The notes under the pieces are model-generated. The model searched no databases and had not been told where the DNA came from. It saw only the letters and a list, made by a program, of their open reading frames with translations. DNA of 64,000 nt, taken from NCBI RefSeq assembly GCF_003286085.1, contig NW_020825354.1, positions 930,001 through 994,000 on the forward strand, written 5' to 3'. This stretch comes from Drosophila persimilis. Lineage: Eukaryota > Arthropoda > Insecta > Diptera > Drosophilidae. The number at the start of each line of letters is the position of its first letter. Within the stretch, counting starts at the first letter, position 1. The position numbers and the translations under genes were made by a program. Positions 1 to 10,390 of this stretch are shown one piece after another.

Positions 1-2
1 TT

Positions 3-299
3 GCGTTCAAGAGCGGCTGCGGGGCGTCGGTCAGCTGCTCGCACGACCGTGCCGTCAAGTACTATTCCGAGACGGTGTACCGCACCAACACAAATAACTT
101 CCTTGGCAAGAGCTGCGGTCGGTACGCGGATCTCTGGGACGGACGCAATTGTAACGATACCCGGGCTGTCATGGGCTACGGCGCCAGTGCCCGTGATCAG
201 GGGTTTTTCTATGTGGATGCTAACGACGAAGAGCCGTTCGGCACAAATGCAAACCCCGAGGCCTACACCGCAAGCAATAGCCAGTGCGGAGCCTGCTAG
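3..299 (+). CDS. 3' end of a pancreatic-lipase-family gene (partial)
   Basis: This is the last coding part of a secreted lipase-like protein; the beginning lies before the window. The reading frame starting at base 3 carries CGASVSCSHDRAVKYY, which is the catalytic-histidine region of the pancreatic lipase family (the C-x-H motif before an aromatic pair). Cysteine-rich blocks GKSCGRYADLW and GRNCNDTRAVMGYG follow, and then a FYVDAND segment typical of the C-terminal strand in insect lipases and yolk-protein relatives. The stop is TAG at 297-299. A poly(A) signal follows 83 bp later. It sits head-to-tail with a second lipase gene that starts 1.1 kb downstream, so this is probably a tandem pair. 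Family membership is well supported. Substrate (triglyceride or phospholipid) and exact orthologue cannot be told from the fragment. Confidence 0.85.
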   Translation, partial: AFKSGCGASVSCSHDRAVKYYSETVYRTNTNNFLGKSCGRYADLWDGRNCNDTRAVMGYGASARDQGFFYVDANDEEPFGTNANPEAYTASNSQCGAC

Positions 300-381
300 G
301 ACTCTAGTGGGGCCACGGATGGAGGGTGGACAGTGTCCTCCCCTAACCAATAAGCCTGCAATTTATATCTTAGATCCATTG

Positions 382-387
382 AATAAA
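382..387 (+). terminator. poly(A) signal of the first lipase
   Basis: A canonical AATAAA lies 83 bp after the stop codon of the partial lipase, the expected place for cleavage and polyadenylation. Confidence 0.65.
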
Positions 388-1417
388 TGTCTTCGATTTG
401 TACTTTTGTCGACTGGTCAAGGACTAGGACTAGGGGAAATTCCCCAGTGAATTCATATCCATACCTGTGCATCATCCAAGCTCTTATGGGGGAGACCTCC
501 CACCTCGTGACTCGCGTTGGGAATCGCAGAGAAGCCAGAATTAATTTTTTGGTGACGTATTTTTGGGCTTTGGTGCTTTGGAGGGGGTACCAGCGTCCAG
601 GGCGTACCCACCGATAATTATCAGGTGCACGTCGACAGCATAACAATGGCTTGGGGATCGGGAACATCGAGTTGAGAACGGAGAACGGAGAATGGAGAAT
701 GTGAATCCGATGCGGGCAATGAGCAATGGGTCGGAAACGGGTCCGCATTAATATGGCGCTGTCGTCGTAACCAGCAGCAGGCAGTCGTTTGATGTCGTAT
801 ACGTGAGACTCTGCCTATATTTTGATACACTCCCGGGGAGCAGACCTTGCCGGCTGGATGAGGAAGCTTGCGTCTATTTATGGAGCTCCCAAGCGGAATG
901 CAATCTGTGTGCGGGTCTAATCAGTTCGCTCTCGACCCTCGGTGCCGTTAGATCAGAGACCAGTGGGATCACTTTCGAACTCTTGTCATTGAGAATAGTC
1001 CGAAGAAAGAGTGTTAGCCGTATCGGGTGGGCCTTGGCTTTGTCGCTTGTTGTTCCTATGGCCGCTGATCCGAGTTTTGAGTTGGTTTGGAATTGAAATT
1101 TATGCAGATGAGTGTTGGGCATGCGACTGCAGGTTGCCACCACACTCTATCTCTGTCTCGAGATCTGCTTCTGCTTCTGATTTCGATTCCGATTCCGATT
1201 CTAGACCCGGGCTCGGTTGCGTCTCTGGCTGCGGCAGTGCCTGTGGCAGCGGCAGCGGGGAGGGGACGCCGCCAAGCGATCGAGCGCGCGAATGAGTGTG
1301 ATCGAAATGGAAACTAATTAAGTGACAAGTGCACCTTATCTGATTGCTGTGATGCGCATGAAACACACAACACATCGATATGGAATTATATATAAGGTGA
1401 TGCTAGGCTCCCTGGGC
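388..1417. other. Spacer between the two lipase genes
   Basis: No credible gene is seen. ORFs here are short, on both strands, and without domain content. Simple runs include GAGAACGGAGAACGGAGAATGG near 674-700 and a TCTGCTTCTGCTTCTGATTCC-type region near 1163-1200. Upstream control of the second lipase is likely here. Confidence 0.6.
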
Positions 1418-1455
1418 TATAAATACTTTTGTCGAGCAGTTTCCGGCACTCAGTG
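1418..1455 (+). promoter_or_regulatory. TATA box and initiator of the second lipase gene
   Basis: TATAAATA is at 1418-1425 and TCAGTG, a match to the Drosophila initiator TCAKTY, is at 1450-1455. The spacing puts +1 near 1452, about 34 bp from the TATA box. The leader to the first ATG would be only about 25 nt. This is inferred from motif spacing, not mapped. Confidence 0.7.
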
Positions 1456-1476
1456 CGCGCTCAGCTCCCGTCCAGG

Positions 1477-3340
1477 ATGGGTAACCCAAGACGCATTCAT
1501 GACCAGCATCAGGGCCGCCATGGCCTGGCCAAGATGACAGGGCGACTACTGTTGATGGGACTGCTTGTGGTCCAGTTGGCCCGACCAAGTCAGTCCATTG
1601 AGTGGACCCTGCCCGATGTCATAGACTCGATTGGCTCCGTCAGCACGAGCATCATCGATCCCAGCCTCCTGCCCACTCCCCAGGGCCTGCTCGATGGCAG
1701 CAAGCAGTTGATTGCCGGCTACCCCTTTGAGTATGTCTCCAGCACTCTCAATTTCATATGTGAGTAGACCTCCACCTCCAAGAGTGAGGCTTAAGTGAGA
1801 AATATGTTCGCGAATTGGCAGGTTCCCAGGCCCTGTCCTCGCATAAAATCAAGTCCAAGTTTACGCCGGACATCAATAAGATGAACTTCCAGCTCCAGGG
1901 AGCCTGCACCAAGACCAACTTTGCGCTTACCGACGCGGAATCCATGTGGAAGAGCCCGGAGTTTAATCCCAAGAAGAAGGTCGTCATCTTGGCCACCGGC
2001 TGGACCACCACAGTGAATGGCTCCGACACCATAGATGTCCTGTCCAAGGCCTATAATTGTCGCGGTGATGTCAACTTTGTGGTAAGTTCGGGGACCTGGG
2101 CATTGACAGACGGCGAAACGGATCAGTTTTCTTCCATGTCTGTGGAGTTCGTGAACAAGTCCCAGAAGAGAAGCCCTCCCATGCAAAAATTGTATAACAA
2201 GAAACCTGATCTGCTCTGTTAAGTCCCTAAAACATTCACTACAACACATCGTTTGCCTTCGCGTTGGACTTCTGTCAAGCACAGTTTATTCAAAAAAGTG
2301 AGACGAAACCGAATAGATTCGGTGGGACTCGGTGGTGCTTTGAGGGACACGATTCGACTCGGTGGGATTCGGTCGGTTCTGAGATTCGGTGGCACTCGGT
2401 TAGTTCGAATCCACGTCTCAGCTTTCTCATAACATCGAATCTTTCGCCCAAGACGGACCGAACAAGGCAGGTATCATCATTTCGGGTTTTTTTCTCGCTC
2501 ACTCTTCATTTGGCACGAAGCCAAAAAACAGTTTGTAAGGGGTTCATATATATACCAGAAACCCACTCTCTATAAACAGAGTTATGATCAGAGTAAAATA
2601 TATAAAGTACCCTATACTTTTAGGCTGTGGATGCGGCTCGGTTCGTGGACACCCTGTACACATGGTCGGCTTTCAACACGGAGGAGATTGGCGAGAACAT
2701 TGCCCATGGCCTGGTCCATTTGCTGGACCTGGTGCCCGTGGAAAACATTCATCTTATTGGCCACAGTCTGGGCGCTCACATTGTGGGCTCTGCGGGTCGC
2801 CATCTGCAACGTCTGACGGGCAAGACGATACCACGGATCACCGGCCTGGACCCGGCCAAGCCATGCTTCAACGAGGGCGAGATTCTTTCCGGCCTGCTGC
2901 GCGGCGATGCCGCCTTCATTGACGTGATACACAGCAACCCGGGGGTGCTGGGCAAGAAGGATCCGCTGGGGGACGCCGACTTCTATCCGGGCGGCATCCA
3001 TCCGTTGCCCGAGGGCTGCTACTCGGTGGTCTGTGCCCATGCCCGCGCCTGGCAGTACTACGCGGAGTCCGTCTTTCCCGGCAACGAGCATAACTTCATG
3101 GCCACGCGATGCAACTCAATGCAGCGCCTGCGAGATCTCCGCTGCCCGGGCAACGAGCACCCCATGGGCTACGCCGCGCCGACCACCATCCGGGGCAACT
3201 ACTTCCTGGAGGTCAGCGGCACATCCCCGTACGGCAAGCATGCCAACATCGTGCGCACGATGAGTCATGAGCATTGCGGCGTCTGTCCCAATGGGCCGGA
3301 CTCGACCACTACCCCGACCTCGACTCCGAGCCAGTCCTAA
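1477..3340 (+). CDS. CG5162: Secreted pancreatic-lipase-like enzyme, three exons
   Basis: Exons are 1477-1759, 1822-2081 and 2624-3340. Donors GTGAGT and GTAAGT and acceptors TTGGCAG and CTTTTAG fit, with phases 1 and 0. The protein is 419 aa. A second in-frame ATG at 1534 (400 aa) would place a classical signal peptide (MTGRLLLMGLLVVQLARPSQS region) at the very N terminus, so either start is possible. The catalytic triad is intact: Ser229 in GHSLG, Asp257 in TGLDPA and His320 in CAHARAW (numbered from 1477). Cysteines for the usual disulphides are present in the C-terminal half. It probably hydrolyses acylglycerols or phospholipids outside the cell; the family also includes non-digestive members. 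The C terminus ends in a Thr/Ser/Pro tail. Orthology to D. melanogaster CG5162 is from memory of its sequence and of the neighbourhood of forked. Intron 2 (542 bp) contains an unusual short repeat. Confidence 0.88.
2316..2402 (+). repeat. Degenerate GATTCGGTGG repeat inside lipase intron 2
   Basis: Variants of GATTCGGTGGGACTCGGT recur several times within about 90 bp in the second intron of the lipase gene. It is a local minisatellite-like array and I see no coding role. Confidence 0.7.
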
Positions 3341-3341
3341 G

Positions 3342-3385
3342 CCTATCCCTATTCCTATTCCTATTCCTATTCCTTTCCTATTCTA
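3342..3385. repeat. CCTATT hexamer repeat in lipase 3' UTR
   Basis: About five to six copies of CCTATT (with variants CCTTTC) begin directly after the lipase stop codon, so they should lie in the 3' UTR. A possible ATTAAA poly(A) signal follows at 3608-3613. Confidence 0.8.
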
Positions 3386-3613
3386 ATATAACCTTCTCAA
3401 ACATAATCTCTACTGCATATCTATGCACATATATGTATCGCTAGAGCTAGAGTAAGGCCTTGTTATTGTTTTTCTTGTTTATGCTCTCTATCACTCTGTT
3501 GTTGGCTAACGCGGCCTGCTCTCGCTCTCGGTCTCGGTCTGGGCCTGGCCCGATTGCGGTTGGCCGATAAGCAAAATACAATTTGCCTTCTAAGCGTTGA
3601 CAATTCAATTAAA

Positions 3614-4923
3614 TTCGTGTTTATTATTTGTGCTTATGCAAAGCGGCAAGGAGACAACCAGCTTGTGGTAAAGAGGCCGCAGTGTCGCCACTAACGACGC
3701 CCGTCCCGCCTGGCATGCAACGAGCTCCGCGCTGCCAGATGATTGTTGACTCGAGTCAGTCTCTCTGACTGCCTGGCGCCCCGGCTGACTCGTACAGTGG
3801 GATCGGTTAGTGGGGGAAATTGGAATTGGATGTCGTCTGGTTCTGGCTTGCCATCCAGACGATGCTTTACTGCCAGCTAAGGTCAGCCACACAGCACTGG
3901 TGAATGTTGACTTGACTCTCCACTGGAGCGGGGTGCCGCTGGGAATGAGTTCACTCCTAAATGGGCTGGATGTCCTAGATGCTATGGGTCGAAAGTTGTC
4001 ATCTGAATCAGGTGGTTACAATGTTAGCTGGAGCATTAGACGACTTCCAATGTGCTTGATTACCATATGAATGGCATTCCCAAGAGGCTGTATCTATAGG
4101 GTTGCCATGCCTGACTTGGCAGGGTCATATTAATTAAGATCTTGACGGAGTCCTTTCTCTGGCGAGTGTCGTCTGGCGAGCAGGAAATGACAAGGGCTCG
4201 AGGTAACTTTTCGACAGATTTTTCCACTGTGCCACTGCAGGCGGCAGCCAGCCCCTTCACCTGGAGTCGTCTTTGTCTGACTGTCTCTGCTTGTGGCAAA
4301 ATCTGCCAGCATGACAAATGACTCACTCGACGCCAGCTTCTTCGCAGTCCGGCTGTCGGCTGTCCCCTGTCCCCTGTCCGCGGCTTAAGCTTAAGCTTAA
4401 GCTCCGAGGCAGAGGCAGAGGCAGAGTCAGAGCCAGCGGCAGCGGCAGCTTTTGCAGTTTCCGCCACAAGCGAGGCGAGGAAATGATCCATCAAGCGTGT
4501 GAGTTATGTACGAGAAATGTTGCAACTTGGTGGCCACATGGTTGCTTGAGTAGTTGGCTAGCTGCTTCTGCTTCTGCCTGTGCCTCTGTTTTTGGGAGAG
4601 GTGTCAGCTGGTGGCTTGTAAAGCAGTTGACCCTGGTCAAGAATCGGACGCTCAAAGTGGTTTAATAAACTGCAATTACCTCGGCTGGCGTCGTCGGTGC
4701 GTTGCGGTGTCTATGTCGCAGCTGGTTTCGGTTGTTTATCACTCGACCAGGGCAACACCTCATCCCAAACAGCATCGTAATCACAATCCCCATGCCCCTG
4801 CCAGCCAGCCCAGCCACCCACCCACCGTCCCGTGCGATTTATTTTGTGGATTCTCGACTTGACGCGCGATGCCCAACCCCAGACGAGATCTGTCTCGGTC
4901 TGGGTCTGGGCACGCAGTTTTGC
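3614..4923. other. Spacer between lipase and first Gly-rich gene
   Basis: No supported gene. It holds short simple repeats: an overlapping AAGCTT/TTAAGC run at about 4382-4402, followed by a GGCAGA/GGCAGC run to about 4450. Confidence 0.6.
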
Positions 4924-4961
4924 GATAAATACCGAATGCCGGCCAAGCATCCATATCATTC
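4924..4961 (+). promoter_or_regulatory. TATA-like box and initiator, Gly-rich gene 1
   Basis: GATAAATA is at 4924-4931 and a perfect initiator TCATTC is at 4956-4961, putting +1 near 4958 and giving a 5' UTR of about 104 nt. Confidence 0.55.
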
Positions 4962-5061
4962 GAGTGCCACACTTCGAGACGCACACCAACCAATCAGGAT
5001 CCCATCAGGACAGCAACGCAGCACCATAAGACTCCAGCAAGACTCCGACAACCCCAAGAAC

Positions 5062-5427
5062 ATGAAGCTGCTCATTGTGCTCTGCGCTCTGGTCGCCGGC
5101 GCCACCGCCGGACTCATCCGCACCTCATCTGGCTCTGGCTGGGGCTCCAATCCGTGGGGCAGCAGCAGCAGTGGCTGGAGCAGCGGCCACAGTGGTGGTG
5201 GGTGGAACAACGGCTGGTCCTCCCAGCCCCAGGTCATTAAAGTAATCAAGATCGGCGGCGGCGGAGGCGGCTGGGGCGGCAGCAGTGGAGGAGGCTGGGG
5301 TAACTCTGGCGGCTGGGGCAACTCTGGCGGCTGGGGCGGCAGCAGCAGCTCCAACAACGCCTGGGGCGGCAACAGCGGCTGGGGCAATGGATGGTCCGGC
5401 TCCGGCTCCAACAGCGGATGGTGGTGA
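5062..5427 (+). CDS. Secreted glycine-rich protein 1 (121 aa)
   Basis: Single-exon gene. The start is the first ATG after the predicted TSS, in a good context (AAGAACATGA). Residues 1-17 (MKLLIVLCALVAGATAG) form a clear signal peptide. The mature part is Gly/Ser/Trp/Asn-rich with repeated GGWGNSGGWG and SGWSSG units. It is interrupted by one non-repetitive hydrophobic block, QPQVIKVIKIG, followed by a Gly run. That block resembles the one in the minus-strand gene at 14432-14911. Such proteins in insects are usually cuticle or other extracellular structural proteins; the exact role here is unknown. D. melanogaster has Gly-rich genes such as CG5172 beside CG5162, so it may belong to that set, but composition-biased proteins are hard to match one to one. 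It lies 1.7 kb downstream of the lipase on the same strand. Confidence 0.82.
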   Translation: MKLLIVLCALVAGATAGLIRTSSGSGWGSNPWGSSSSGWSSGHSGGGWNNGWSSQPQVIKVIKIGGGGGGWGGSSGGGWGNSGGWGNSGGWGGSSSSNNAWGGNSGWGNGWSGSGSNSGWW

Positions 5428-5429
5428 AT

Positions 5430-6540
5430 ACCAGCAGATCCGTACAACCCCTGAACCCACTCCCTGTCCCATCCTTGCCTCCTTCCTCCCCCCTCCCTTC
5501 CCCCTCTCTCTCTCGCGGCCTGCACTGAACTTGATTCATTCTGAATTTGTATCATAATATTATTGTGTTTACCAACGTTTTGTAATACTCATATTTTTTT
5601 GTCTTATGATTTTGTTTGCAACAAATACAAATTGCATCGTAAATTGATTCGACTTCGACTTTTAATATCCGAAAGTTGTCCAATTAGAGGGGGATCATGA
5701 TCATCTTCTCGCACCAGGCTCGACCTCATATCTGCCTCGGCTCTAACATATGCACATTATTCAGAAGAACTTTGAATTATGGATCGTCGGCAATTAACAT
5801 TCTAAACTTGAGAAAAACTGAGCAATAATTATTGCTTTATGCATTTTTAAAATGATTGTGGAACATCGTTGTTGCTGTCGGATCTTTTCAAGGTGGAGAT
5901 GCGACTGGAGTTCAGTCGAGATCATCATCAATAGCCAAAGAAGCAGATGCGGCAGGGGCCACACAGTACAGTGGGCCATTTAGCATATTTACAAGAGACA
6001 TTTAAAAGAGTTCTTAGATTTGTAGATCTATAAATTTTCTGAGATTGAGTGCCGGACTTGAGTGCTGGCACAGCAAACAATTTTCAGTTTTCTGCTCATT
6101 TAAGAGCTTTTCCAACTCGATTTTTAAAGGAAAAAGACTCTTATCTGATAAAGGAATCAATATTCTGTTAAATTGGCAAATTTTTAACTATGGGCGTAAC
6201 TATGGGCACACTGACCATTTAGCACTTTGGAATGCCCTATGTTTCCGCCTTTGAATGCACTTTTATCGGACTAAGAATCACACTTAGTTCTAGTTCTATG
6301 GAACAGTCCAATATTCAATCTCGAAATACCTCCAAATAGCCACCGAATCGATGAAATATAGAAAAATGGGACGTAGCGAACCAGAAACCATAGAATCTCA
6401 GAGGAAAATCTTTCTGTAGAGGGTATTGTGATATTCTGAATGCATTCTTGATCCGATCAACCGACGAGCTGGATGAGTCCGTCACAAAATGATTGTCTTT
6501 ACAAATATAACCAAAGAAACGTTTGAAAACGAATCCCTTC
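5430..6540. other. Spacer after Gly-rich gene 1
   Basis: It contains the 3' UTR of Gly-rich gene 1 (pyrimidine-rich CCTCCTTCCTCCC stretch at about 5479-5510) and then AT-rich DNA without a credible gene. The minus-strand ORF at 6315-6569 may be further LINE decay but I could not align it. Confidence 0.5.
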
Positions 6541-6559
6541 CAGAACACTTCGCAGGATG

Positions 6560-6890
6560 CAATGCTCAAGTAATTAGCCTAAAGTCGAGAGGAGTCTGAT
6601 TGGTCTATGAGGCGCTTGAGGTCCTCCGGTGGCTTTCCTGGCTTTGATAACATAACTATGGGGGCAAACTCCATTCTTTGGGAAACTAAGCTAGCCTGAT
6701 GCGTTGAAGATCATCAACAGGTAAAGTATCGCCCTGTGTGGGTCTATTGAAGGATCGCTAGGGGCCTTCTTGGACTTTAAATTCTTTATGTCTTCCGAGA
6801 TTTCTTGGAGACTGCCACAGGAAGCTCCATCTGGTGGGTCTAGTTCAGACTCTCGGATACCATATTTGATCTTCTGCTTAAGGTCGTACA
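6560..6890 (-). mobile_element. Decayed Jockey-clade LINE reverse-transcriptase fragment
   Basis: Read on the minus strand, the DNA encodes pieces of the N-terminal part of a non-LTR reverse transcriptase. They are EISEDIKNLKSKKAP (the E-I-x-x-L-K-x-K-K-A-P motif), YLLMIFNAS (the L-x-x-I-F-N-A motif), SFPK, SKPGKPPED (the K-P-G-K motif) and RPIRLLSTLG (the Y/H-R-P-I-S-L-L-S-T-L-G motif). They occur in the correct order. They are spread over two frames with in-frame stops, so the copy is dead. This is typical of Jockey, F, BS and similar elements. The ends, target-site duplications and poly(A) tail are not visible. The exact family cannot be named by eye. Confidence 0.8.
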
Positions 6891-6919
6891 TAAAGGTGTG
6901 AACTTTGTATCTATTCATA

Positions 6920-8110
6920 TGTGATCTTGACTAAATTAGAACAATTTACCTGAATTTTGTCCCACGGTGTGCAGCCAAGACAAGTCTCTTATGGTTCGCT
7001 GCTGGAGGTAGAGGTCGCCACATGGACTAGGCTCTGGGTCATGCCTCCGATGTGTGCAGCACGCGTTACCAGCCAAGAGGAGGAGGTCGACCCAGGCGGT
7101 GGCATAGCTGATGAAATTTATGGTAAGTAATGCACTTGAGCAATCATCTGGCTGTGTTTGCATGCAAATTGACATTGAACTACTGTCCGACTGTACCCTG
7201 TACGTGTGTGCCGCAGTGGGCCTGGTCTGTGGCTGGGAGTGTGCTGGTGTCTATGTGTATGGGAGTCGTGTCAAACACATTTAACAACTGCCACTGCCAC
7301 TGCAAGTACTACGGTTGCGGCCGCGGCTGCGGCTGCGGTTATGGCCGCAGTGAAAATGGAGATTAATTGCCGCAAATATTGCATGGGAACACCAAAATCG
7401 AAACGAAAAATAAACATAAATATGGCTTTTCATCGTCTCACTAAGACCGTATATTGAATGCTCTCTATGGTGGCAATTTATGTTGGCTGTGATGTACCGA
7501 CTTAACTTTGTTCATACTAAATCGATCTATTTTTAGGGGCCTAGTGGGTTTGCATAGAAGATCCCCCTTTTAAAAAATCCTGTAGGGGGGGGGGACCGTT
7601 GTTCGTCTTTGCGGAATGTACAGATTTCTATATTTTCTCATCTATATTTAATGTACGCATTAGTATGTTTTTCTGTAGGGTTTCCATCGGGGCACAGTCA
7701 AAAGATGCTCAGGGCATAGACAAATCGCAAGGCTCTGGTGGATAAATGTGTAAACTGTTTGCAATTAATGATGCAGCTATGGCTCAGCGATTTACAAGTG
7801 GTTCGACAACGACGTGGCGTCAGTGGCGATTGTGGCGGTGGCGGTGGCGTATACGCGATTTTCAGATGCTCGAACGTTGCGTATGCGCTTTGTGGGCCGT
7901 ACTTGAACAGACAGAAAATTGCATTGTGTAGACTTTTTCGCTCGACTTCGAGTGCAGTTCTCAGCCTTCCTTTGGGAGCGTCAGCGGTTCTCGAGGTGGC
8001 CAACAGGGCGAGGGAAGGGGGGGAATGGGAATAGGAATAAGCCACCTTCCATGCCAAATCGGGCGCTGGATGACTCAGCTAATGTGTTAGCCAGCTAGTT
8101 CCGTGGCAAG
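6920..8110. other. Spacer upstream of Gly-rich gene 2
   Basis: No supported gene. It holds a GGCTGCGGCTGCGG-type patch near 7317-7345, a run of ten G residues near 7586-7595 and a GGCGGTGGCGGTGGCG patch near 7832-7848. Confidence 0.5.
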
Positions 8111-8113
8111 TGC

Positions 8114-8152
8114 TATAAAAACGCAGCTCTGGGCCCAGCTGGATCATCAGTG
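8114..8152 (+). promoter_or_regulatory. TATA box and initiator, Gly-rich gene 2
   Basis: TATAAAA is at 8114-8120 and the overlapping initiator candidates TCATCA and TCAGTG are at 8144-8152. +1 would be near 8146-8149, a canonical spacing. The 5' UTR is about 105 nt. Confidence 0.75.
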
Positions 8153-8252
8153 GAGCTAAGGTTCCAACAGAAGTCAGTCAGCGGTAGTTAATCAGCCCCA
8201 TCCGATTTCCGATTCCAATTCCAATCCAAGGACCAATCCGCAGCTCATCAAG

Positions 8253-8774
8253 ATGCGTAGCGCTCTACTCGTTCTCTTCCTTTGCGGCATGCTTTTCGCA
8301 TTTGCCTCAGCCGGACTGCTGGGCGGCGGCGGTGGCGGGGGTGGTGGTGGTTACGGCGGAGGCGGCCAAGGAGGCTGGCAAAATAATGGCGGCGGCGGGG
8401 GTGGTCACGGCGGAGGCGGCCAAGGAGGCTGGCAAAAGAATGGCGGCGGCGGGTTGGGCCAAGGAGGCTGGCAAAATAATGGCGGCGGCGGCGGCGGAGG
8501 AGCACAGGGAGGCTGGCAAAAGAATGGCGGTGGAGGAGGAGGACAAGGAGGCTGGCAAAATGGAGGCGGCGGCCAAGGAGGCTGGCAAAATGGCGGAGGC
8601 AGCCAAGGAGGCTGGCAAAATGGCGGAGGCAGCGGTGGACACGGCGGTGGCAAGTCCTTGGCCGGGAATCGTGGAAGTTCCGTCTCCTGGCAGGGAGGAA
8701 ATGGCGGCGGCGGCGGTGGCAAGCACGGCGGCGGCGGAGGAGGCGCTGGTGGCAAGCACGGTGGAGGCTGGTAG
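8253..8774 (+). CDS. Secreted glycine-rich protein 2 with GGWQ repeats (173 aa)
   Basis: Single exon. Residues 1-20 (MRSALLVLFLCGMLFAFASA) form a signal peptide. The rest is built from units of the form QGGWQ(N/K)NGGGG, seven copies with variable Gly spacers, then a His/Lys-Gly tail (GGGGGKHGGGG type) ending in GGW. Trp/Gln-containing Gly repeats suggest a cross-linked or aggregating extracellular protein such as a cuticle or glue component; this is inference. Codon use in the repeats is homogeneous (GGAGGCTGGCAAAA recurs), so the array probably expands and contracts by slippage or unequal exchange. The promoter and an AATAAA signal flank it. Long antisense and +1 frame ORFs over this gene are by-products of the repeat. 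Confidence 0.85.
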   Translation: MRSALLVLFLCGMLFAFASAGLLGGGGGGGGGGYGGGGQGGWQNNGGGGGGHGGGGQGGWQKNGGGGLGQGGWQNNGGGGGGGAQGGWQKNGGGGGGQGGWQNGGGGQGGWQNGGGSQGGWQNGGGSGGHGGGKSLAGNRGSSVSWQGGNGGGGGGKHGGGGGGAGGKHGGGW

Positions 8775-8916
8775 GCCACTCCGACCCCAAACCACCCCTT
8801 CAGCTGATGCTGATATGTGTTCCATGGCATAGAGATAGAGACCCTATAATCCTTCTAATTTTCTTTGATCCAAACTTTCTGCCCCAACTTTTTTCCTATT
8901 TCTATTTTTTTTTACT

Positions 8917-8922
8917 AATAAA
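8917..8922 (+). terminator. poly(A) signal of Gly-rich gene 2
   Basis: AATAAA lies 143 bp after the stop codon, in a T-rich then A-rich context. Confidence 0.75.
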
Positions 8923-9267
8923 AAAACTGTATGCATTTAAGTCGTGGTTTTTCTTTATTGCTTCGGTAGTTCGGTAGTAAAAAAGAAAAGTACAAGGTAG
9001 ACAGCGTTCTACACGACCTTACCATAAATCGGACCTCAGTTTTCAATCAGCCACATGTCGAACAGCTGTCGCTTCTGCTTCTTTGAACCATTTAATGACT
9101 AACTTTTTACTCAAATTCTAGCTCAAAAGTTGATTCCCATTAGCCTTGGCTTTTTAAAATCCATCCCTATATGGGAAATTTACAGACAGACAAGTATATG
9201 TACTATATATCACTGCCTGCCCAAAGCTGTCATCGAGAAGGGGCGCGTCACTCAACCCAAGTCCCAA

Positions 9268-9462
9268 ATGGCTGCCCAGAAGGCCATCCCGGAAGAGTCA
9301 TGTCGCTCCCGAAGGGTCTCTAGCTATCAGTCATTTCACACTGGAATCCCTGCCACAAAACAGTGGGTATCCGCTATCTGGAAGACTTTGAGCCAGGGGC
9401 AGAAGGATATGTTCAAGCCAGAGAACATGCCGAACGACATGCGACTGCTAAAAGGTTTTTGA
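9268..9462 (+). CDS. Small basic ORF, weakly HMG/protamine-like (64 aa), doubtful
   Basis: The ATG has a good Drosophila context (TCCCAAATGG). The ORF stays open upstream to 9130. The 64-aa product is basic and contains WVSAIWKTLSQGQKDMF, which resembles the second helix of HMG-type boxes (W, then A-W-x-x-LS-x-x-x-K-x-x-F). It also loosely resembles the Arg/Lys-rich MST-HMG domain of fly sperm chromatin proteins. I cannot see the first helix, and no clear promoter was found. It may be a small male-specific gene, a pseudogene fragment, or chance. Function is not assigned. Confidence 0.3.
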   Translation: MAAQKAIPEESCRSRRVSSYQSFHTGIPATKQWVSAIWKTLSQGQKDMFKPENMPNDMRLLKGF

Positions 9463-9469
9463 GGACGTT

Positions 9470-10260
9470 TTTGAAGACAAAGCGGAACAGGGGAACACGG
9501 AGAAGTTGAAAAAACCCAATACCATGTGTATCATAATGTGATGACGAAGTGCAGATTTCGAACTAAAATTCGCACCACACTGTGGTCTCCAATGCTTTGA
9601 ATTTGGAGAAGAGGAAATATACATATTTATTAGTGCTAAAATTGGTTCTTTGATGCAGCTAGCATTTCCCTTTAAAGGTGGAAGAATGTACCTGAGGACA
9701 TTCTCTGAGGACTATCCTTTTATACTCTTTGAAATTGATATCGCAGTCACACTTCTCACACCAACACCAGCCGTTACATCTCACTCGCGTCCTCCAGAGG
9801 GCGCACAATGCACGAAAAAGAGAAAGACAGAGAATAAGTAAGGGCGTGGAAGGGGTAAATTGGCTATAATAATAATCGGATCAATGAGATATTCGGCATT
9901 CTCGTAAAAAGGCTCATTCTCTAGAGTTCTGCGTTTTCGTATCTTCGAAATTGTGGACGCCACAGGTTTTTCTTCTTTTTGGGAGCGAAAGAGGCGGTGT
10001 GAGATTTGGAATACACTTGTAAAAGTGTGATATCACAGAGTCTCTCCGTCTGTCTGAGCTTCTGAATCTAAAAGTCTATAAGAGATGAAGAAATATTTCC
10101 CCATCTAAATACGATTATCATCAATAGTTTCTTGTAACCTTCTAAATTCAGATACGGGTAGTAATAGTAAGGCTCCAACTCATTTATCACCACCTCTGGG
10201 CAAAGATTATTTGCTCCTTTCTACTTAGTCCAGGCTCGCAATCACAATTACATTGTTGTA
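9470..10260. other. Spacer between Gly-rich genes 2 and 3
   Basis: AT-rich intergenic DNA. Short ORFs at 9650-9841 (plus) and 9781-9963 (minus) have no recognisable content. Confidence 0.5.
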
Positions 10261-10263
10261 AAA

Positions 10264-10269
10264 TTTATT
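10264..10269 (-). terminator. poly(A) signal of Gly-rich gene 3
   Basis: AATAAA on the minus strand, about 120 bp after the stop codon of the Gly-rich gene at 10391-11119. Confidence 0.7.
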
Positions 10270-10390
10270 GACATATTAAGAAATGCAAAAAAAAGGTGGT
10301 TAATCTTAAGAAGACATATGTTATGTACAAGTGGAGCAGTGGTATCTAGTGTCGCCTCGTTGCCTGTCGTCGTATGGATCGCGCATCTCT

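Noticed and set aside
8248..8832. Several long ORFs in other frames over Gly-rich gene 2
   Set aside because: Open only because the GGN repeat lacks stops in most frames; the true frame has the signal peptide and TATA-spaced promoter.
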